Position numbers and translations under genes: made by a program
Shown: positions 9,281 through 18,005 of the stretch, piece after piece
How positions within the stretch are numbered: position 1 is the first letter of the stretch
How the letters are laid out: each line of letters starts with the position of its first letter
The notes under the pieces: generated by a model
Seen by the model: only the letters and a program-made list of their open reading frames with translations
Database searches by the model: none
Told to the model about the DNA's origin: nothing
NCBI GenBank assembly: GCA_019695115.1
Contig: JAIBAP010000012.1
Coordinates: forward strand, 1-45,000
DNA from: Caldilineales bacterium
GTDB lineage: Bacteria; Chloroflexota; Anaerolineae; J102
Direction: 5' to 3'
DNA: 45,000 nucleotides

Positions 9281-10057
9281 ATGACCTCACGCCGACTTCA
9301 CCACATTTTCCGGCCCGATGGCCGGGCGCTGATCGTCGCCTTCGATCACGGCCTCATCGATGGCCCCATCCCCGGCCTGGAGCGCCCCGGCGAGACCCTG
9401 GCCCAGATCGTGGCCGCCGGCGCCGACGCCGTGCTCACCAGCTTTGGCGTGGCCGCCCGCTTCACCCGCGAGCTGGCCCCCGTCGGCCTGATCTTGCGGC
9501 TGGATGGCGGCGGCACCAAGCTGGGGAAGATAGGCCCCGGGGCGCAGTTCCACACCGTCGAGGCCGCCCTGCGCCTGGGCGCCGATGCCGTCGTCGTCTC
9601 GGCCTTCCCTGGCGCCGCGCACGAGGAAGCCACCCTGCACACCCTGGCCGCGGTCATCGATGAGGCCCACGCCTGGGGGCTGCCGGTGATGGCGGAGATG
9701 CAGCCGGGCGGGTTCGACGCCGGGCCAGAGTTCACGACGACCGAGAATGTGGCCCTCTCGGCCCGCGTGGCCGCCGAACTGGGCGCCGATTGGGTCAAGG
9801 CCCCCTACGCGCCCGATTTCGGCCGCGTGGTCGCCGCCTGCTACGCGCCCGTGGTCATGCTGGGCGGCGCCAAGAAGAACAGTGAGCGCACGATGCTGGA
9901 GAACATCAAGCAGGCAGTCGCGGCGGGCGGCGCCGGCGTGGCTATCGGTCGCAACATCTTCCAGGCCGACGACCCCGGCCGCATGACCGCGGCGGTGGCG
10001 GCCATCGTCCACGGCGGTGCCTCGGTAGACGAGGCCATGACCATCCTCTTCGATTGA
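9281..10057 (+). CDS. class I aldolase, DhnA/FbaB/LsrF family
   Basis: A 258-residue (beta/alpha)8 aldolase. DHGLIDGP near residues 22-29 is the family signature, GADWVKAPY carries the likely Schiff-base Lys, and VVMLGGAKK and GVAIGRNIF form the phosphate-binding end. Family members cleave or form fructose-1,6-bisphosphate, ADH precursor or the AI-2 product; all use a lysine imine. The frame is open further left across the isomerase end, but the ATG at 9281 starts the fold. The gene lies 40 bases after the isomerase, behind the hairpin at 9222-9254. Exact substrate is unknown. Confidence 0.82.
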   Translation: MTSRRLHHIFRPDGRALIVAFDHGLIDGPIPGLERPGETLAQIVAAGADAVLTSFGVAARFTRELAPVGLILRLDGGGTKLGKIGPGAQFHTVEAALRLGADAVVVSAFPGAAHEEATLHTLAAVIDEAHAWGLPVMAEMQPGGFDAGPEFTTTENVALSARVAAELGADWVKAPYAPDFGRVVAACYAPVVMLGGAKKNSERTMLENIKQAVAAGGAGVAIGRNIFQADDPGRMTAAVAAIVHGGASVDEAMTILFD

Positions 10058-10062
10058 ATGCT

Positions 10063-10329
10063 ATGTGCCGGAACATCAAACCCCTCTACAATTTCGCCCC
10101 CCCTGCCACCGAGGACGAGATGCGGGCGGCGGCCTTGCAGTTCGTGCGCAAGATCAGCGGTTTCAACGCGCCCTCGGCGGCCAATCAAGCCGCCTTCGAC
10201 CGCGCCGTGGCCGAGATCAGCGCCGCCGCCTCGGCCCTGCTCGCCGACCTTGTCACCGCCGCCCCGCCGCGCGATCGCGCGGTCGAGGCCGCCAAAGCCA
10301 GGGCGCGGACAGCGCGGCGGTTTGGCTGA
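10063..10329 (+). CDS. DUF2277 family protein
   Basis: An 88-residue protein matching DUF2277 over its whole length: [11 protein letters not shown] start, [19 protein letters not shown], a Phe-Asn/Lys-Pro-Ser region, then [21 protein letters not shown] at the end. No function is known for the family. It begins five bases after the aldolase stop, so it is part of that operon. The ATG at 10063 fits the family start exactly; upstream TTG 10054 is rejected. Confidence 0.85.
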   Translation: MCRNIKPLYNFAPPATEDEMRAAALQFVRKISGFNAPSAANQAAFDRAVAEISAAASALLADLVTAAPPRDRAVEAAKARARTARRFG

Positions 10330-10341
10330 TGGCCGGCCGGG

Positions 10342-10935
10342 TCAGAAGGCCGGCGGGGTCATGGCCGAGATGAAACTGGCCTCGCCCTCGCTCGTCACCC
10401 GGATCGCTTCCAGGCTGCGCCCCTCGACATAAATGCTGTCCCCGGCCTGGAGGTGATGCGCCTGACCGCTGACGGTGACGGCGACGCTGCCCTGCACGAC
10501 CAGAATGCACTCTTCGGTGGGAACCATCAACGGCGGCCCCACCAGATTGCCGTCGGCGGCGGTGGCGTGCACCTGGAACAAGACCATTTTGTGATGCAGG
10601 TCGGGCACCATCAGCTCGATGCTGACATGGCCGGGCGTGACCACTGTGCGCCGGCGTTGGCGACGCCGCACCACCGGGTCGCGCTCGTCCGGCCCAGCCA
10701 GCAGGCGGAACAGGGGCGCGCCGAGGGCGTTGGCGATGGCGCGCAGGGTGTCGAGCGTGGGGTTGGCCCGGCCGTGCTCCAGCTTGCTGACGAAGGTGGC
10801 GCTCAGCCCGGTGGCCCTGGCCAGGTCGCGCACCCCCATGCCCAACTCCAGCCGCCGCGCCCGGATGCTGGCGCCCAGGCTTTCGTTCTCGGCCTGGTGG
10901 ATGTCGTCTTCGTGGATCGGTGCGGCGCTGGCCAC
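10342..10935 (-). CDS. XRE-family regulator with C-terminal cupin domain (copy 2)
   Basis: A 197-residue paralogue of the regulator at 7787-8374: acidic N-terminal tail, helix-turn-helix with VRDLARATGLSATFVSKLEH, then a cupin with TEECILVVQGSVAV and GDSIYVEG. The start is taken as GTG 10935, which has GGGGAG six bases upstream and sits three bases from the end of the Mch-type gene. The frame continues far upstream through the Mch gene but that is a shadow. It is the last gene of the minus operon, so it could act as its feedback regulator. The palindrome at the operon promoter is a candidate binding site (inference). Confidence 0.88.
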   Translation of the reverse strand: MASAAPIHEDDIHQAENESLGASIRARRLELGMGVRDLARATGLSATFVSKLEHGRANPTLDTLRAIANALGAPLFRLLAGPDERDPVVRRRQRRRTVVTPGHVSIELMVPDLHHKMVLFQVHATAADGNLVGPPLMVPTEECILVVQGSVAVTVSGQAHHLQAGDSIYVEGRSLEAIRVTSEGEASFISAMTPPAF

Positions 10936-10937
10936 GG

Positions 10938-11915
10938 TCAACTCCCCCCGAAGAACGAGCGCCGGAGCACCTGGCGGTTGATCTGCCCGCCGACGAAGCT
11001 GCGACCGCTCTGCAAGCTGTTGATGATCACCCTGGCGGGAGAATCGATCAGGTCGGGCACGGCAAACCAGTTGCGACCGAAATGGTCGAAAATCTGGGCA
11101 AAGGGCAGGCCCCAGAACTCGCCGGCGTTGACATCGAAGCAGAGCCGGGCGAGCACCGGGGCAATGGCCTCGTCGGGCGCATCGGCATAGAGGACGGTGG
11201 TGGCGCCGTAAAACAGACAGTCGTTCACCCGGCCCATGGCCTCGCCCTCCGTGGCCGCCAGCGGGGCGACAGGGGCGACGCCGAAGCCGTGGCGGACGCT
11301 GTGGATGTCGAAGCCGTGCAGGAAGAGCTTCACCATCACCTGCTCGACCGTGCGCGAGGCCACCTGGATGGCGCCGACCAGACAGGCGGTGGGAGCGAAG
11401 ACGACATAGACCCGGTCGGGCGACACCTGGCAGGCGTCGGCCACGAAGCGGCACAGCTCGTCGTTGGGGATGCGCTGCGTCTGCAACTGCACCACCACCT
11501 TGTCGGCGCCGCGGTCGCTGTAACCGCTGCCCGACCAACGGTCGGCCAGCGCCGCCGCCCGCGCCGGCCCCGACCCGATCTCGGCATACTCGCCCTGGCC
11601 CAACTCCCAGCATCCCGCTTGCGAGGCCACCACCGCGATCACCGGCTGATCGACCCAGACCTGGATCGTGGGCAGCACGAAGGGATCGAGATCGAAGACG
11701 CCGTAATCGGCCTTGCCCAGCCCGCCAAAACCGGCCTCCACGAACACCTGGCCGGCCTTCCAACTGCCGGGACAGGTCAGGCCCATATCCACCAGCATGG
11801 CGCCGCAATCGGCGCGCCAGGCTTTGATCTGCAACTCGTCGGCGCGGGCGATGGCGTCATCGATCATGGCCACGGCGGCCCGGTTGACGCTGTAGGTTTG
11901 CATGTCGAAGGTCAT
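10938..11915 (-). CDS. methenyltetrahydromethanopterin cyclohydrolase (Mch) homologue 1
   Basis: A 325-residue protein aligning end to end with Mch, the enzyme that hydrolyses methenyl-H4MPT to formyl-H4MPT. Seen features: SVNRAAVAMIDDAI at the start, CPGSWKAGQVFVEAGFGGL, GSGPARA at about 115-121, FAPTACLVGAIQVASRTVEQ with Arg188 and Glu191 (the pair matching catalytic Arg183/Glu186 of Archaeoglobus Mch), GFGVAPVAP, GRVNDCLFYGATT and a C-terminal RRSFFGGS. ATG 11915 overlaps the stop of the FAD oxidoreductase gene (ATGA), so translation is coupled to it; ATG 11903 is an alternative. No other H4MPT pathway genes are nearby, so I infer a different cyclic amidine substrate. A diverged second copy is at 18154-19122. 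Confidence 0.85.
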   Translation of the reverse strand: MTFDMQTYSVNRAAVAMIDDAIARADELQIKAWRADCGAMLVDMGLTCPGSWKAGQVFVEAGFGGLGKADYGVFDLDPFVLPTIQVWVDQPVIAVVASQAGCWELGQGEYAEIGSGPARAAALADRWSGSGYSDRGADKVVVQLQTQRIPNDELCRFVADACQVSPDRVYVVFAPTACLVGAIQVASRTVEQVMVKLFLHGFDIHSVRHGFGVAPVAPLAATEGEAMGRVNDCLFYGATTVLYADAPDEAIAPVLARLCFDVNAGEFWGLPFAQIFDHFGRNWFAVPDLIDSPARVIINSLQSGRSFVGGQINRQVLRRSFFGGS

Positions 11916-13066
11916 AGTGGCCTTTGCGGAGTGTGAAAACGGGCGGGGTCGAAGGCGTCGAGCGCCAGCCGCGGGGCGCGGCCCAGGATCATGCCGGCGA
12001 TCAGCTCGGACAGGATGGGCGTGGTGGTGATGGTCAGGTGAAAACAGGCGGCCACGAACAAGTTGTCGAAACCGGGCATCCAGCCGACGGCCGGCTGAGC
12101 GTCGGGCAGGAAGGGGCTTTGCCCTGTCCAGGCCCGCAGCACCCGCACATGGGCCAGCTTGGGCGCCAGACGCAGCAATTCGGCGGCCATGCCGGGCGGC
12201 CCCCAGAGGCTGGTGTGATGGCGCATGCGCTCGCCCATCTCTACCGATTCGGAAATATAGAGCGTGCCCGGCTGCATCTGCAAGACGCCCAACGACACTG
12301 CCCGCGGGGCATGGTGGATCGTCTCGTAGAAATCGGCCATGCCCAGGTGGTGCCGCAACACCGGCGGCAGCGGCTCGGAGACCATGGCCTCGGCGTTGGT
12401 CGAACGCACGGGCAGATGGGCGCCGGCCAGGGCCAACACCTGGCCCGACCAGGCGCCTGCCGCCACCAGCACCGCCCCGGCCGCGTACCGGCCCTGCGGC
12501 GTCCGCACCGCCGTCAGCCGCTGGCCGGCGCGCTCCAGGCCGATCACCGGCTCGTGCGCGGCCAGGGTGGCGCCATGCCGCCGGGCGGCGCGGGCAAAGG
12601 CCCAGCAGTACTTCTGCGGATGCAGATGGCCCTCCAGACACCAGGCCCCGCCCAGATAGTCATCCAGACAGAGCTCGGGTTCGGCCTGGCGCAGGGCGGC
12701 CGGGTCGAGCATGTCGGCGGGCAGGCCCAGCGATTTGAGCTGCGCCACCTGCGCCACCCATTCCTGCCAATGCTCCGGGCGGCGAATGAGCATGATATTC
12801 CCCAGCCGCCGCCAGTCGAAGCCGCAGTCCAGTTCGTCTTCCAATTGTTCCAGGCGGGCCAGACCCAGCATCACCAGCTGCAGATGCAGCCCCGGATGCC
12901 CCTCGGCCACCTGCGCCCGCCCGCCGCAGGCGCCCGATGAACCGCTGCCCAGGCCCCCGGCCTCCAACAGCAGCACGCTGGCGCCCTCGCCAGCCAGATG
13001 ATAGGCAATGGCATTGCCGATGAACCCCCCACCGACGATGACCACATCGTGTGATCGCTCAGCCAT
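11912..13066 (-). CDS. DadA/HcnC-type FAD-dependent oxidoreductase
   Basis: A 384-residue D-amino acid/glycine oxidase-fold flavoprotein. GGGFIGNAIAYHLA at residues 12-25 is the FAD-binding motif, the LLEAGGLGSGSSGA stretch follows, and RAWTGQSPFLPDAQPAVG plus the C-terminal ACFHLTITTTPILSELIA are typical of HcnC/SoxB-type subunits. It probably completes the heterotrimeric dehydrogenase whose other two subunits are at 4851-6589, though those are in a separate operon. It removes hydrogen from an amine C-N bond. Two bases separate it from the upstream ABC ATPase gene and it overlaps the Mch homologue by ATGA. Confidence 0.85.
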   Translation of the reverse strand: MAERSHDVVIVGGGFIGNAIAYHLAGEGASVLLLEAGGLGSGSSGACGGRAQVAEGHPGLHLQLVMLGLARLEQLEDELDCGFDWRRLGNIMLIRRPEHWQEWVAQVAQLKSLGLPADMLDPAALRQAEPELCLDDYLGGAWCLEGHLHPQKYCWAFARAARRHGATLAAHEPVIGLERAGQRLTAVRTPQGRYAAGAVLVAAGAWSGQVLALAGAHLPVRSTNAEAMVSEPLPPVLRHHLGMADFYETIHHAPRAVSLGVLQMQPGTLYISESVEMGERMRHHTSLWGPPGMAAELLRLAPKLAHVRVLRAWTGQSPFLPDAQPAVGWMPGFDNLFVAACFHLTITTTPILSELIAGMILGRAPRLALDAFDPARFHTPQRPL

Positions 13067-13068
13067 GC

Positions 13069-14637
13069 TCAGGCCCCTGCTGCATCTTTCACGCCGGCCA
13101 TCATCAACCCGATCTTCTGCGTGTTCGCCCGGTCGCCCGGGACCTCGCCCACGATCTGCCCCTCGTAGAGCACAGCGATGCGGTCGCTGAGCGCCAACAC
13201 CTCTTCCAGCTCGGTCGAGATCAGGAGGATGGCTGCCCCGCGCGCCCGCTGGCCGAGCAGCGTCGTGTGGATGTACTCGGTAGCGCCCACATCCAACCCG
13301 CGCGTGGGCTGGGCGGCGATGATCACGTCCGGGTCGTGGTCCAACTCGCGGCCGAGCACCACCTTCTGCTGGTTCCCGCCCGAAAGCTCCGCCGTCGTCG
13401 CCGTCAGCGAGCGGGTGCGGATATCGAACATCTTCACCAGGCGGGCGGCGTAGTCGAGGATGGCGCGCGGGCGCAGCACGCCCCGGCGGGTGAACGGCGG
13501 CCGGTTGTAGCGCTTGAGCGCCAGGTTGTCCGCCACCGAAAACTCCAGCACCAGGCCTTCGTTGTGCCGGTCTTCGGGGATGTGGCGCAGCCCGGCCTGG
13601 ATCATTGCCTGCGGCGACTTGCCGGCCATATCGACGCCGCCCAGCCGGATCCGCCCAGCCGCTGGCTGGATCAAACCGGCGATGGCCAGCGCCAACTCCG
13701 ACTGGCCGTTGCCATCCACCCCGGCGATGCCGACGATCTCGCCCCGGGCCACGCGCAGTGACAGATCCCTGATCACCTCGCGGCCTTCTTCGTTGCGAAC
13801 CGTCAGCCCTTCGATGGCGAGCATCTCCTCGCCCCGGGCCGGCGGCGGCTTCTCGAAGCTCATCTTGACCTCGCGGCCCACCATCAGTTGCGCCAGCTCG
13901 TGCGGCGTCGTCTGGCGCACGGAACGCTGACCCACCACCCGGCCATCGCGCAACACCGTCACCCGGTCGCCAGCGGCCATCACCTCGTTCAGCTTGTGGG
14001 TGATGAAGATGATCGACAGCCCGGCGGCGGTCAGGGTGCGCAGGGTGCGGAACAGGTCGGTCGTCTCCTGCGGCGTCAGGACCGCGGTCGGTTCATCGAG
14101 GATGAGCAGGTTGACGCCGCGGAACAGCGCCTTCACGATCTCCACCCGCTGCTGCTCGCCCACGCTGAGGCTGGACACGTGCGCCGCCGCATCGACCTTG
14201 AGACCGTAACGGGCCGAGACCTCCTCCACCTGCTTCTCGATCGCTTTCATGTTCGAGAGCAGCGACGCGCGGGAGAGGAGGGGCCGGGCGCCGAGGATGA
14301 CGTTCTCGGCCACGGTCAGCGGCGGCGCCAGCATGAAGTGTTGGTGCACCATGCCCACGCCCTGGGCGATGGCCTCATGCGGCGAGCGAATGGTCGCCGG
14401 CTTGCCGTCGATCTCGATCTGGCCGCCATCGGCGCGGTAGAGACCGTAGGCGATGTTCATCAGCGTCGTCTTGCCGGCGCCGTTTTCGCCCAACAGACAC
14501 ATCACCTCGCCCGGCATCACCTCCAGCGAGATGTGGTCGTTGGCCTTGAGCGCGTCGAAATGCTTGCTGATGTCCATCAGACGCAGTCGTGGGATGGCCG
14601 AGATGGCGGCCGATAGGGCGGCAGGGTTCGGGGTCAT
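13069..14637 (-). CDS. BMP/nucleoside-type ABC importer, double ATP-binding protein
   Basis: A 522-residue fused ATPase with two ABC domains, as in MglA/RbsA and YufO/NupA. The first has Walker A GENGAGKTT at 50-58, signature LSVGEQQR near 155 and Walker B LLILDEPTAVLT. The second has a degenerate Walker A (GVDGNGQSE), signature LSGGNQQK and a QPTRGLD replacing the usual DEPTRG Walker B. That pattern is normal for the family, with the first site hydrolysing ATP. It overlaps the permease gene by ATGA. The transporter type usually imports nucleosides or simple sugars; the BMP-type binding protein favours a nucleoside-like substrate. Confidence 0.92.
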   Translation of the reverse strand: MTPNPAALSAAISAIPRLRLMDISKHFDALKANDHISLEVMPGEVMCLLGENGAGKTTLMNIAYGLYRADGGQIEIDGKPATIRSPHEAIAQGVGMVHQHFMLAPPLTVAENVILGARPLLSRASLLSNMKAIEKQVEEVSARYGLKVDAAAHVSSLSVGEQQRVEIVKALFRGVNLLILDEPTAVLTPQETTDLFRTLRTLTAAGLSIIFITHKLNEVMAAGDRVTVLRDGRVVGQRSVRQTTPHELAQLMVGREVKMSFEKPPPARGEEMLAIEGLTVRNEEGREVIRDLSLRVARGEIVGIAGVDGNGQSELALAIAGLIQPAAGRIRLGGVDMAGKSPQAMIQAGLRHIPEDRHNEGLVLEFSVADNLALKRYNRPPFTRRGVLRPRAILDYAARLVKMFDIRTRSLTATTAELSGGNQQKVVLGRELDHDPDVIIAAQPTRGLDVGATEYIHTTLLGQRARGAAILLISTELEEVLALSDRIAVLYEGQIVGEVPGDRANTQKIGLMMAGVKDAAGA

Positions 14638-15560
14638 GCCCGCTCCTCGTAGGGGACGCCCAGGGCCTTGGGCTGCACCGATTGCCCGCGCAGCAGGATC
14701 ATGGCCACGAGGGTGGCGAGATAGGGCAGGATCTGCAAAAACTGATAGGCGACCTGCAAATTCTGGACTTGCAGCCGCAACTGCAAGGCATAGGTGAAGC
14801 CAAACAGCAGACAGGCCAGGAAGACGCCAAGCGGTCGCCAGCGCCCGAAGACGACGATGGCCAGGGCGATGAACCCGCGCCCGGCGACCATGTTCTCGAC
14901 GAAGACATTGGCCCAGGCGATGGTGAGATAGGCGCCGCCGACGCCGGCCAGCATGGCGCCGAAAATGGCGGCCCCGTAGCGCAGCCGGAGGACGGAGATG
15001 CCGGCGGTGGCCACGGCCCGCGGGTGTTCTCCGGCCGCGCGGATGGCCAGCCCCAGCATCGTCTTGTTCAGGACCAGGGCGGCGACGAAGGGGAGCACGA
15101 GCGCGGCGTAGACCAGCCAGTTGTGCTGGAACAAAATCGGCCCCAGCAAGGGGATGTCGCCCAGCACGGGGATGCGGGTGGCGGTCAGCGGCTGGATGCG
15201 GGCCGCGGGCACGGCGCCGAAGGCCACGCGGTAGACGAAACTGGAGAGGCCGAGGCCGATCAAATTGATCGCCGTCCCCGTCACAATCTGATTGGCGCGC
15301 AGGCTGACGGTGACGAGGGCAAAGATGGCCCCAAAGATACCTGCCGTCAGCGCCGCCGCCGCCACCGCCAGCGCCACCGATTGCGTGCCATACACGACCA
15401 GGTAGGCCGTGACCGCGCCGATCAGCATGATCCCCTCCAGCCCGATGTTGACCAGGCCGGCGCGTTCGTTGTAGGTCTCGCCGACCGAGGTGTAGATCAG
15501 CGGCGCGGCCATGCGCAGGGTGGTCTGCAAAAGCGATTGCAGGACGAGCAGGATGTCCAT
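14634..15560 (-). CDS. BMP/nucleoside-type ABC importer permease 2 (YufQ-like)
   Basis: A 308-residue inner-membrane permease of the BPD_transp_2 class, with eight to ten hydrophobic segments. NERAGLVNIGLEGIMLIGA near residues 30-48 is the family hallmark, and AIRAAGEHPRAVATAGISV is the cytoplasmic coupling loop that touches the ATPase. The ATG at 15560 is used; the longer frame upstream is a shadow of the first permease. It starts two bases after the first permease ends and overlaps the ATPase start. Confidence 0.9.
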   Translation of the reverse strand: MDILLVLQSLLQTTLRMAAPLIYTSVGETYNERAGLVNIGLEGIMLIGAVTAYLVVYGTQSVALAVAAAALTAGIFGAIFALVTVSLRANQIVTGTAINLIGLGLSSFVYRVAFGAVPAARIQPLTATRIPVLGDIPLLGPILFQHNWLVYAALVLPFVAALVLNKTMLGLAIRAAGEHPRAVATAGISVLRLRYGAAIFGAMLAGVGGAYLTIAWANVFVENMVAGRGFIALAIVVFGRWRPLGVFLACLLFGFTYALQLRLQVQNLQVAYQFLQILPYLATLVAMILLRGQSVQPKALGVPYEERA

Positions 15561-15562
15561 GG

Positions 15563-16657
15563 CTAGCGGCGGCCCAGTTTGTCGCCCAGGAGGCGGAAAG
15601 AAACCAGGAAGAGGATGACCAGGCCCTGGAGGATGTAGATCATGACATCGGGGATGCCGGCGGTCAGCTGCATCATCTGCGAGCCGGAACCGAGGGCGCC
15701 GAACAGCCAGCCGGACAGGATCACGCCCAGCGGGTTGTTGCTGGCCAGCAACGAAACGGCAATGCCCTGAAAGCCATAGCCCGGCGAAATGTTGGCGTAC
15801 AGCCGTTCGGTCACGCCCATCACCTCGACGGCGCCGGCGATGCCGGCGGCGCCGCCGCTGAGGAGCATGGCCAGCACGAACTGGCGGCCGACGTCGATGC
15901 CGGCGTGCCGGGCGGCGGTGGGGTTGAGGCCGACGGCGCGGATGGCGAAGCCCAACGGGGTGCGAAAGAGGCTGAAAGCCAGGACGGCGGCGGCGATGGC
16001 CGCCAGGATGAAGCCCAGGTGGACGCGGGTGGGCGGCCAGATGCGGGGCAGAAGGATGCTGCGGGCCACCAGATCGGTCTGCGGGTTGGCGCGGATGCTC
16101 TCCATCATCGGCCCGGTGATCAGAAAACTGACGAGACCGAGGGCGATGTAGTTGAGCATGATCGTCGTCACCACCTCGTTGAGGCCCAGCCGCACCTTCA
16201 GCCAGCCGGCGATCCCCGCCCAGACGCCGCCGAAGATGAAGCCGACGGCAATCGCCAGCGGGATGGCGACGGCGGGCGGCAAGCTGGCGGCGTTCAGCCC
16301 GAACCAGGCGGCGCCGATGGTCCCCAGATAGAACTGCCCCTCGGCGCCGATGTTCCAGATGCCGGCCCGGAAGGCCACGGCAATGCCCGCTCCGATCAGA
16401 ATCAGCGGCGTGGCGCGCAGAAAGGCCTCGCCGATGTTGCGCGTGTTGCCGAAGACGCCATCCCAGAGGGCGGCGTAGGCCGAGCGCACGTCGTAGCCGG
16501 CCAGCGCCAGGATCAGCGCCCCCACCGCCAATGCCGCCAGGATCGAGAGCACCGGCAGCAACACCCCGCGCCACAGCGCCTGTATCGAGTCGCGGCGGAG
16601 CCGGGGGGCTGCGGCTGGCCTGGCGGCAACGCCGCCGTGGTTGGGGCGATCGGTCAT
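15563..16657 (-). CDS. BMP/nucleoside-type ABC importer permease 1 (YufP-like)
   Basis: A 364-residue inner-membrane permease. A positively charged N-terminus (to about residue 30) leads into a hydrophobic segment; FRAGIWNIGAEGQFYLGTIG near residues 95-115 is the family hallmark, and AIRAVGLNPTAARHAGIDV is the coupling loop. About nine further hydrophobic segments. It is the partner of permease 2 and follows the binding-protein gene by 72 bases. Confidence 0.9.
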   Translation of the reverse strand: MTDRPNHGGVAARPAAAPRLRRDSIQALWRGVLLPVLSILAALAVGALILALAGYDVRSAYAALWDGVFGNTRNIGEAFLRATPLILIGAGIAVAFRAGIWNIGAEGQFYLGTIGAAWFGLNAASLPPAVAIPLAIAVGFIFGGVWAGIAGWLKVRLGLNEVVTTIMLNYIALGLVSFLITGPMMESIRANPQTDLVARSILLPRIWPPTRVHLGFILAAIAAAVLAFSLFRTPLGFAIRAVGLNPTAARHAGIDVGRQFVLAMLLSGGAAGIAGAVEVMGVTERLYANISPGYGFQGIAVSLLASNNPLGVILSGWLFGALGSGSQMMQLTAGIPDVMIYILQGLVILFLVSFRLLGDKLGRR

Positions 16658-16729
16658 CTTCGGGCGCGGACGACCCAGAACGAAGCAGGGGCGACCCCAG
16701 AACGGCCGGGGTCGCCCCTGCGGGGGATG

Positions 16730-17764
16730 TTATTCAGCGCCGGGGACCTTGATCTCGCCGGAACTGATCTTGTCGATGTTGGCCTGCAACTCGGCCTTCG
16801 CCTCATCCGTGAGGACATTGGCGGGCAGGTCGGGGTTGAAGACGATGGGGTAGGCAGCCAGATCGCCCGGATTCTGCAAGCGGAAGGTGATGGAACTGCC
16901 CGGTTCGATCGTCTTTTCCTTGATCGCCTTGATGGCGTTGAAGATCGATGTGGGCACGTCCTGCGCCAGGCTGAACAGCATGTTCTTGGGCGCCTGCGAA
17001 TTGACATCGCCCACGGTGCCGACCGCAAACACCTTGTCGCCGCCTTGCTCGGCCACAGCTTGCCACACGCCCGAACCGGCCAGGTTGGCGTTGGCGCTGA
17101 GGATGTCGGCGCCATTGGCCATGGCTTGCAGCGCCGCTTCTTTGGCCGCGCCGACGTCGTTCTGATCGTTCAGCGTCACCAGGCTGCACTCGTTGCCGGG
17201 AACGCTCTCGAAGCCGGCGATGAAGCCTTCGTTGGGTAGCTTGGTGGCGGGCATCTCCAGCGTGAAGGCGGCGCACTTATGGGTCTTGGACATCTTGCCC
17301 GCCAACATGCCGGCGGCGTACATGATCTGCACATAACCGGGGATGGTGTTGATCCCGGTCAGGTTCGGCCCCACACTGCTGCCGTTGACGATGACGTAGT
17401 AGGTGTTGGGGAACTGCGGCGCCACTTTGGCGGCCGCATCATCATACTGAAAGCCGTGGCCGACCACCACATCGAAGCCCTGGCTGCCGAAGTCGCTGAA
17501 GGCTTTCTCGTAGCCGGCCGGGTCGCCCACTTGCACGTTGGCGATCTCGGCCCCCAATTCTTTCTGAGCGCGCTGCTGGGCGGCGTAGGCCAGCCCGCTC
17601 CAGGAATCGGTGATGGGTGAGGGATGGACCAGGCCAACCTTGAAGGTATCGGCCGCAGGGGCGGGGGTAGCCGCGGGAGCAGGGGCGGCGCACGCGGATA
17701 GGACCAGCGATGCGACCAGCGTCAATGCCAGAATAAACCAGAGATGGCGCTTTGGCGATGTCAT
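16730..17764 (-). CDS. BMP family substrate-binding lipoprotein
   Basis: A 344-residue lipoprotein of the BmpA/PnrA (Med) class. The signal peptide ends in the lipobox LSAC with Cys25, followed by an Ala/Pro linker and VGLVHPSPITDSWSGL. GHGFQYDDAA, PGYVQIMYAAGMLAGKMSKT and the FIAGFESVPG segment fit the two-lobed binding fold. The ATG at 17764 has AGGAGGAAG upstream; a longer frame to 17875 is rejected. PnrA-type members bind purine nucleosides, which fits a heterocyclic substrate for this island, but the ligand cannot be read from sequence. First gene of a seven-gene minus operon under a consensus promoter at 17933-17961. Confidence 0.9.
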   Translation of the reverse strand: MTSPKRHLWFILALTLVASLVLSACAAPAPAATPAPAADTFKVGLVHPSPITDSWSGLAYAAQQRAQKELGAEIANVQVGDPAGYEKAFSDFGSQGFDVVVGHGFQYDDAAAKVAPQFPNTYYVIVNGSSVGPNLTGINTIPGYVQIMYAAGMLAGKMSKTHKCAAFTLEMPATKLPNEGFIAGFESVPGNECSLVTLNDQNDVGAAKEAALQAMANGADILSANANLAGSGVWQAVAEQGGDKVFAVGTVGDVNSQAPKNMLFSLAQDVPTSIFNAIKAIKEKTIEPGSSITFRLQNPGDLAAYPIVFNPDLPANVLTDEAKAELQANIDKISSGEIKVPGAE

Positions 17765-17932
17765 GTTTCTTCCTCCTGAAACGGTTGGAAAGGCGGAACG
17801 ACATTGGTCAGGGATACTGATGCGCTTCTTTGGTGTTGCAGGCAACCTCCTTCTTGTAGCCAGGCCGTGGCCCAAGGATGGCGTCTCGAAAGCGATTTAC
17901 TTCGACAACCTGTCGGCATGAAACCGCGCCCC

Positions 17933-17961
17933 ATTATAGCAAGGCGCCCTACGATTGTCAA
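17933..17961 (-). promoter_or_regulatory. consensus sigma-70-type promoter of bmp operon
   Basis: On the minus strand, TTGACA (17961-17956) and TATAAT (17938-17933) are separated by exactly 17 bases, a perfect match to the consensus. Transcription would start near 17926. Such a strong promoter normally needs repression, and a palindrome covers its -35 box. Confidence 0.7.
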
Positions 17962-17969
17962 CTGACAAT
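17954..17969. promoter_or_regulatory. palindromic operator candidate
   Basis: ATTGTCA-AC-TGACAAT is a perfect seven-base inverted repeat around a two-base centre. It overlaps the -35 box of the bmp promoter, so a bound protein would block transcription. Part of the match is the -35 sequence itself, which weakens the argument. Related sites are at 17992-18005 and 4729-4742. Confidence 0.45.
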
Positions 17970-17991
17970 TTGCGTTGGGGAAGTGCGTAAA

Positions 17992-18005
17992 CTGTGGGTT
18001 GACAA
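17992..18005 (-). promoter_or_regulatory. second operator-like site, over the plus promoter
   Basis: Read on the minus strand this is TTGTCAACCCACAG, 11 of 14 positions identical to TTGTCAACTGACAA. It covers the -35 box of the plus promoter. As in the first site, the -35 consensus contributes to the similarity. Confidence 0.3.

Noticed and set aside
14589-17239. long plus-strand ORFs over the ABC transporter genes
   Set aside because: Opposite real permease and binding-protein genes; low-complexity Gly/Asp/Gln sequences.
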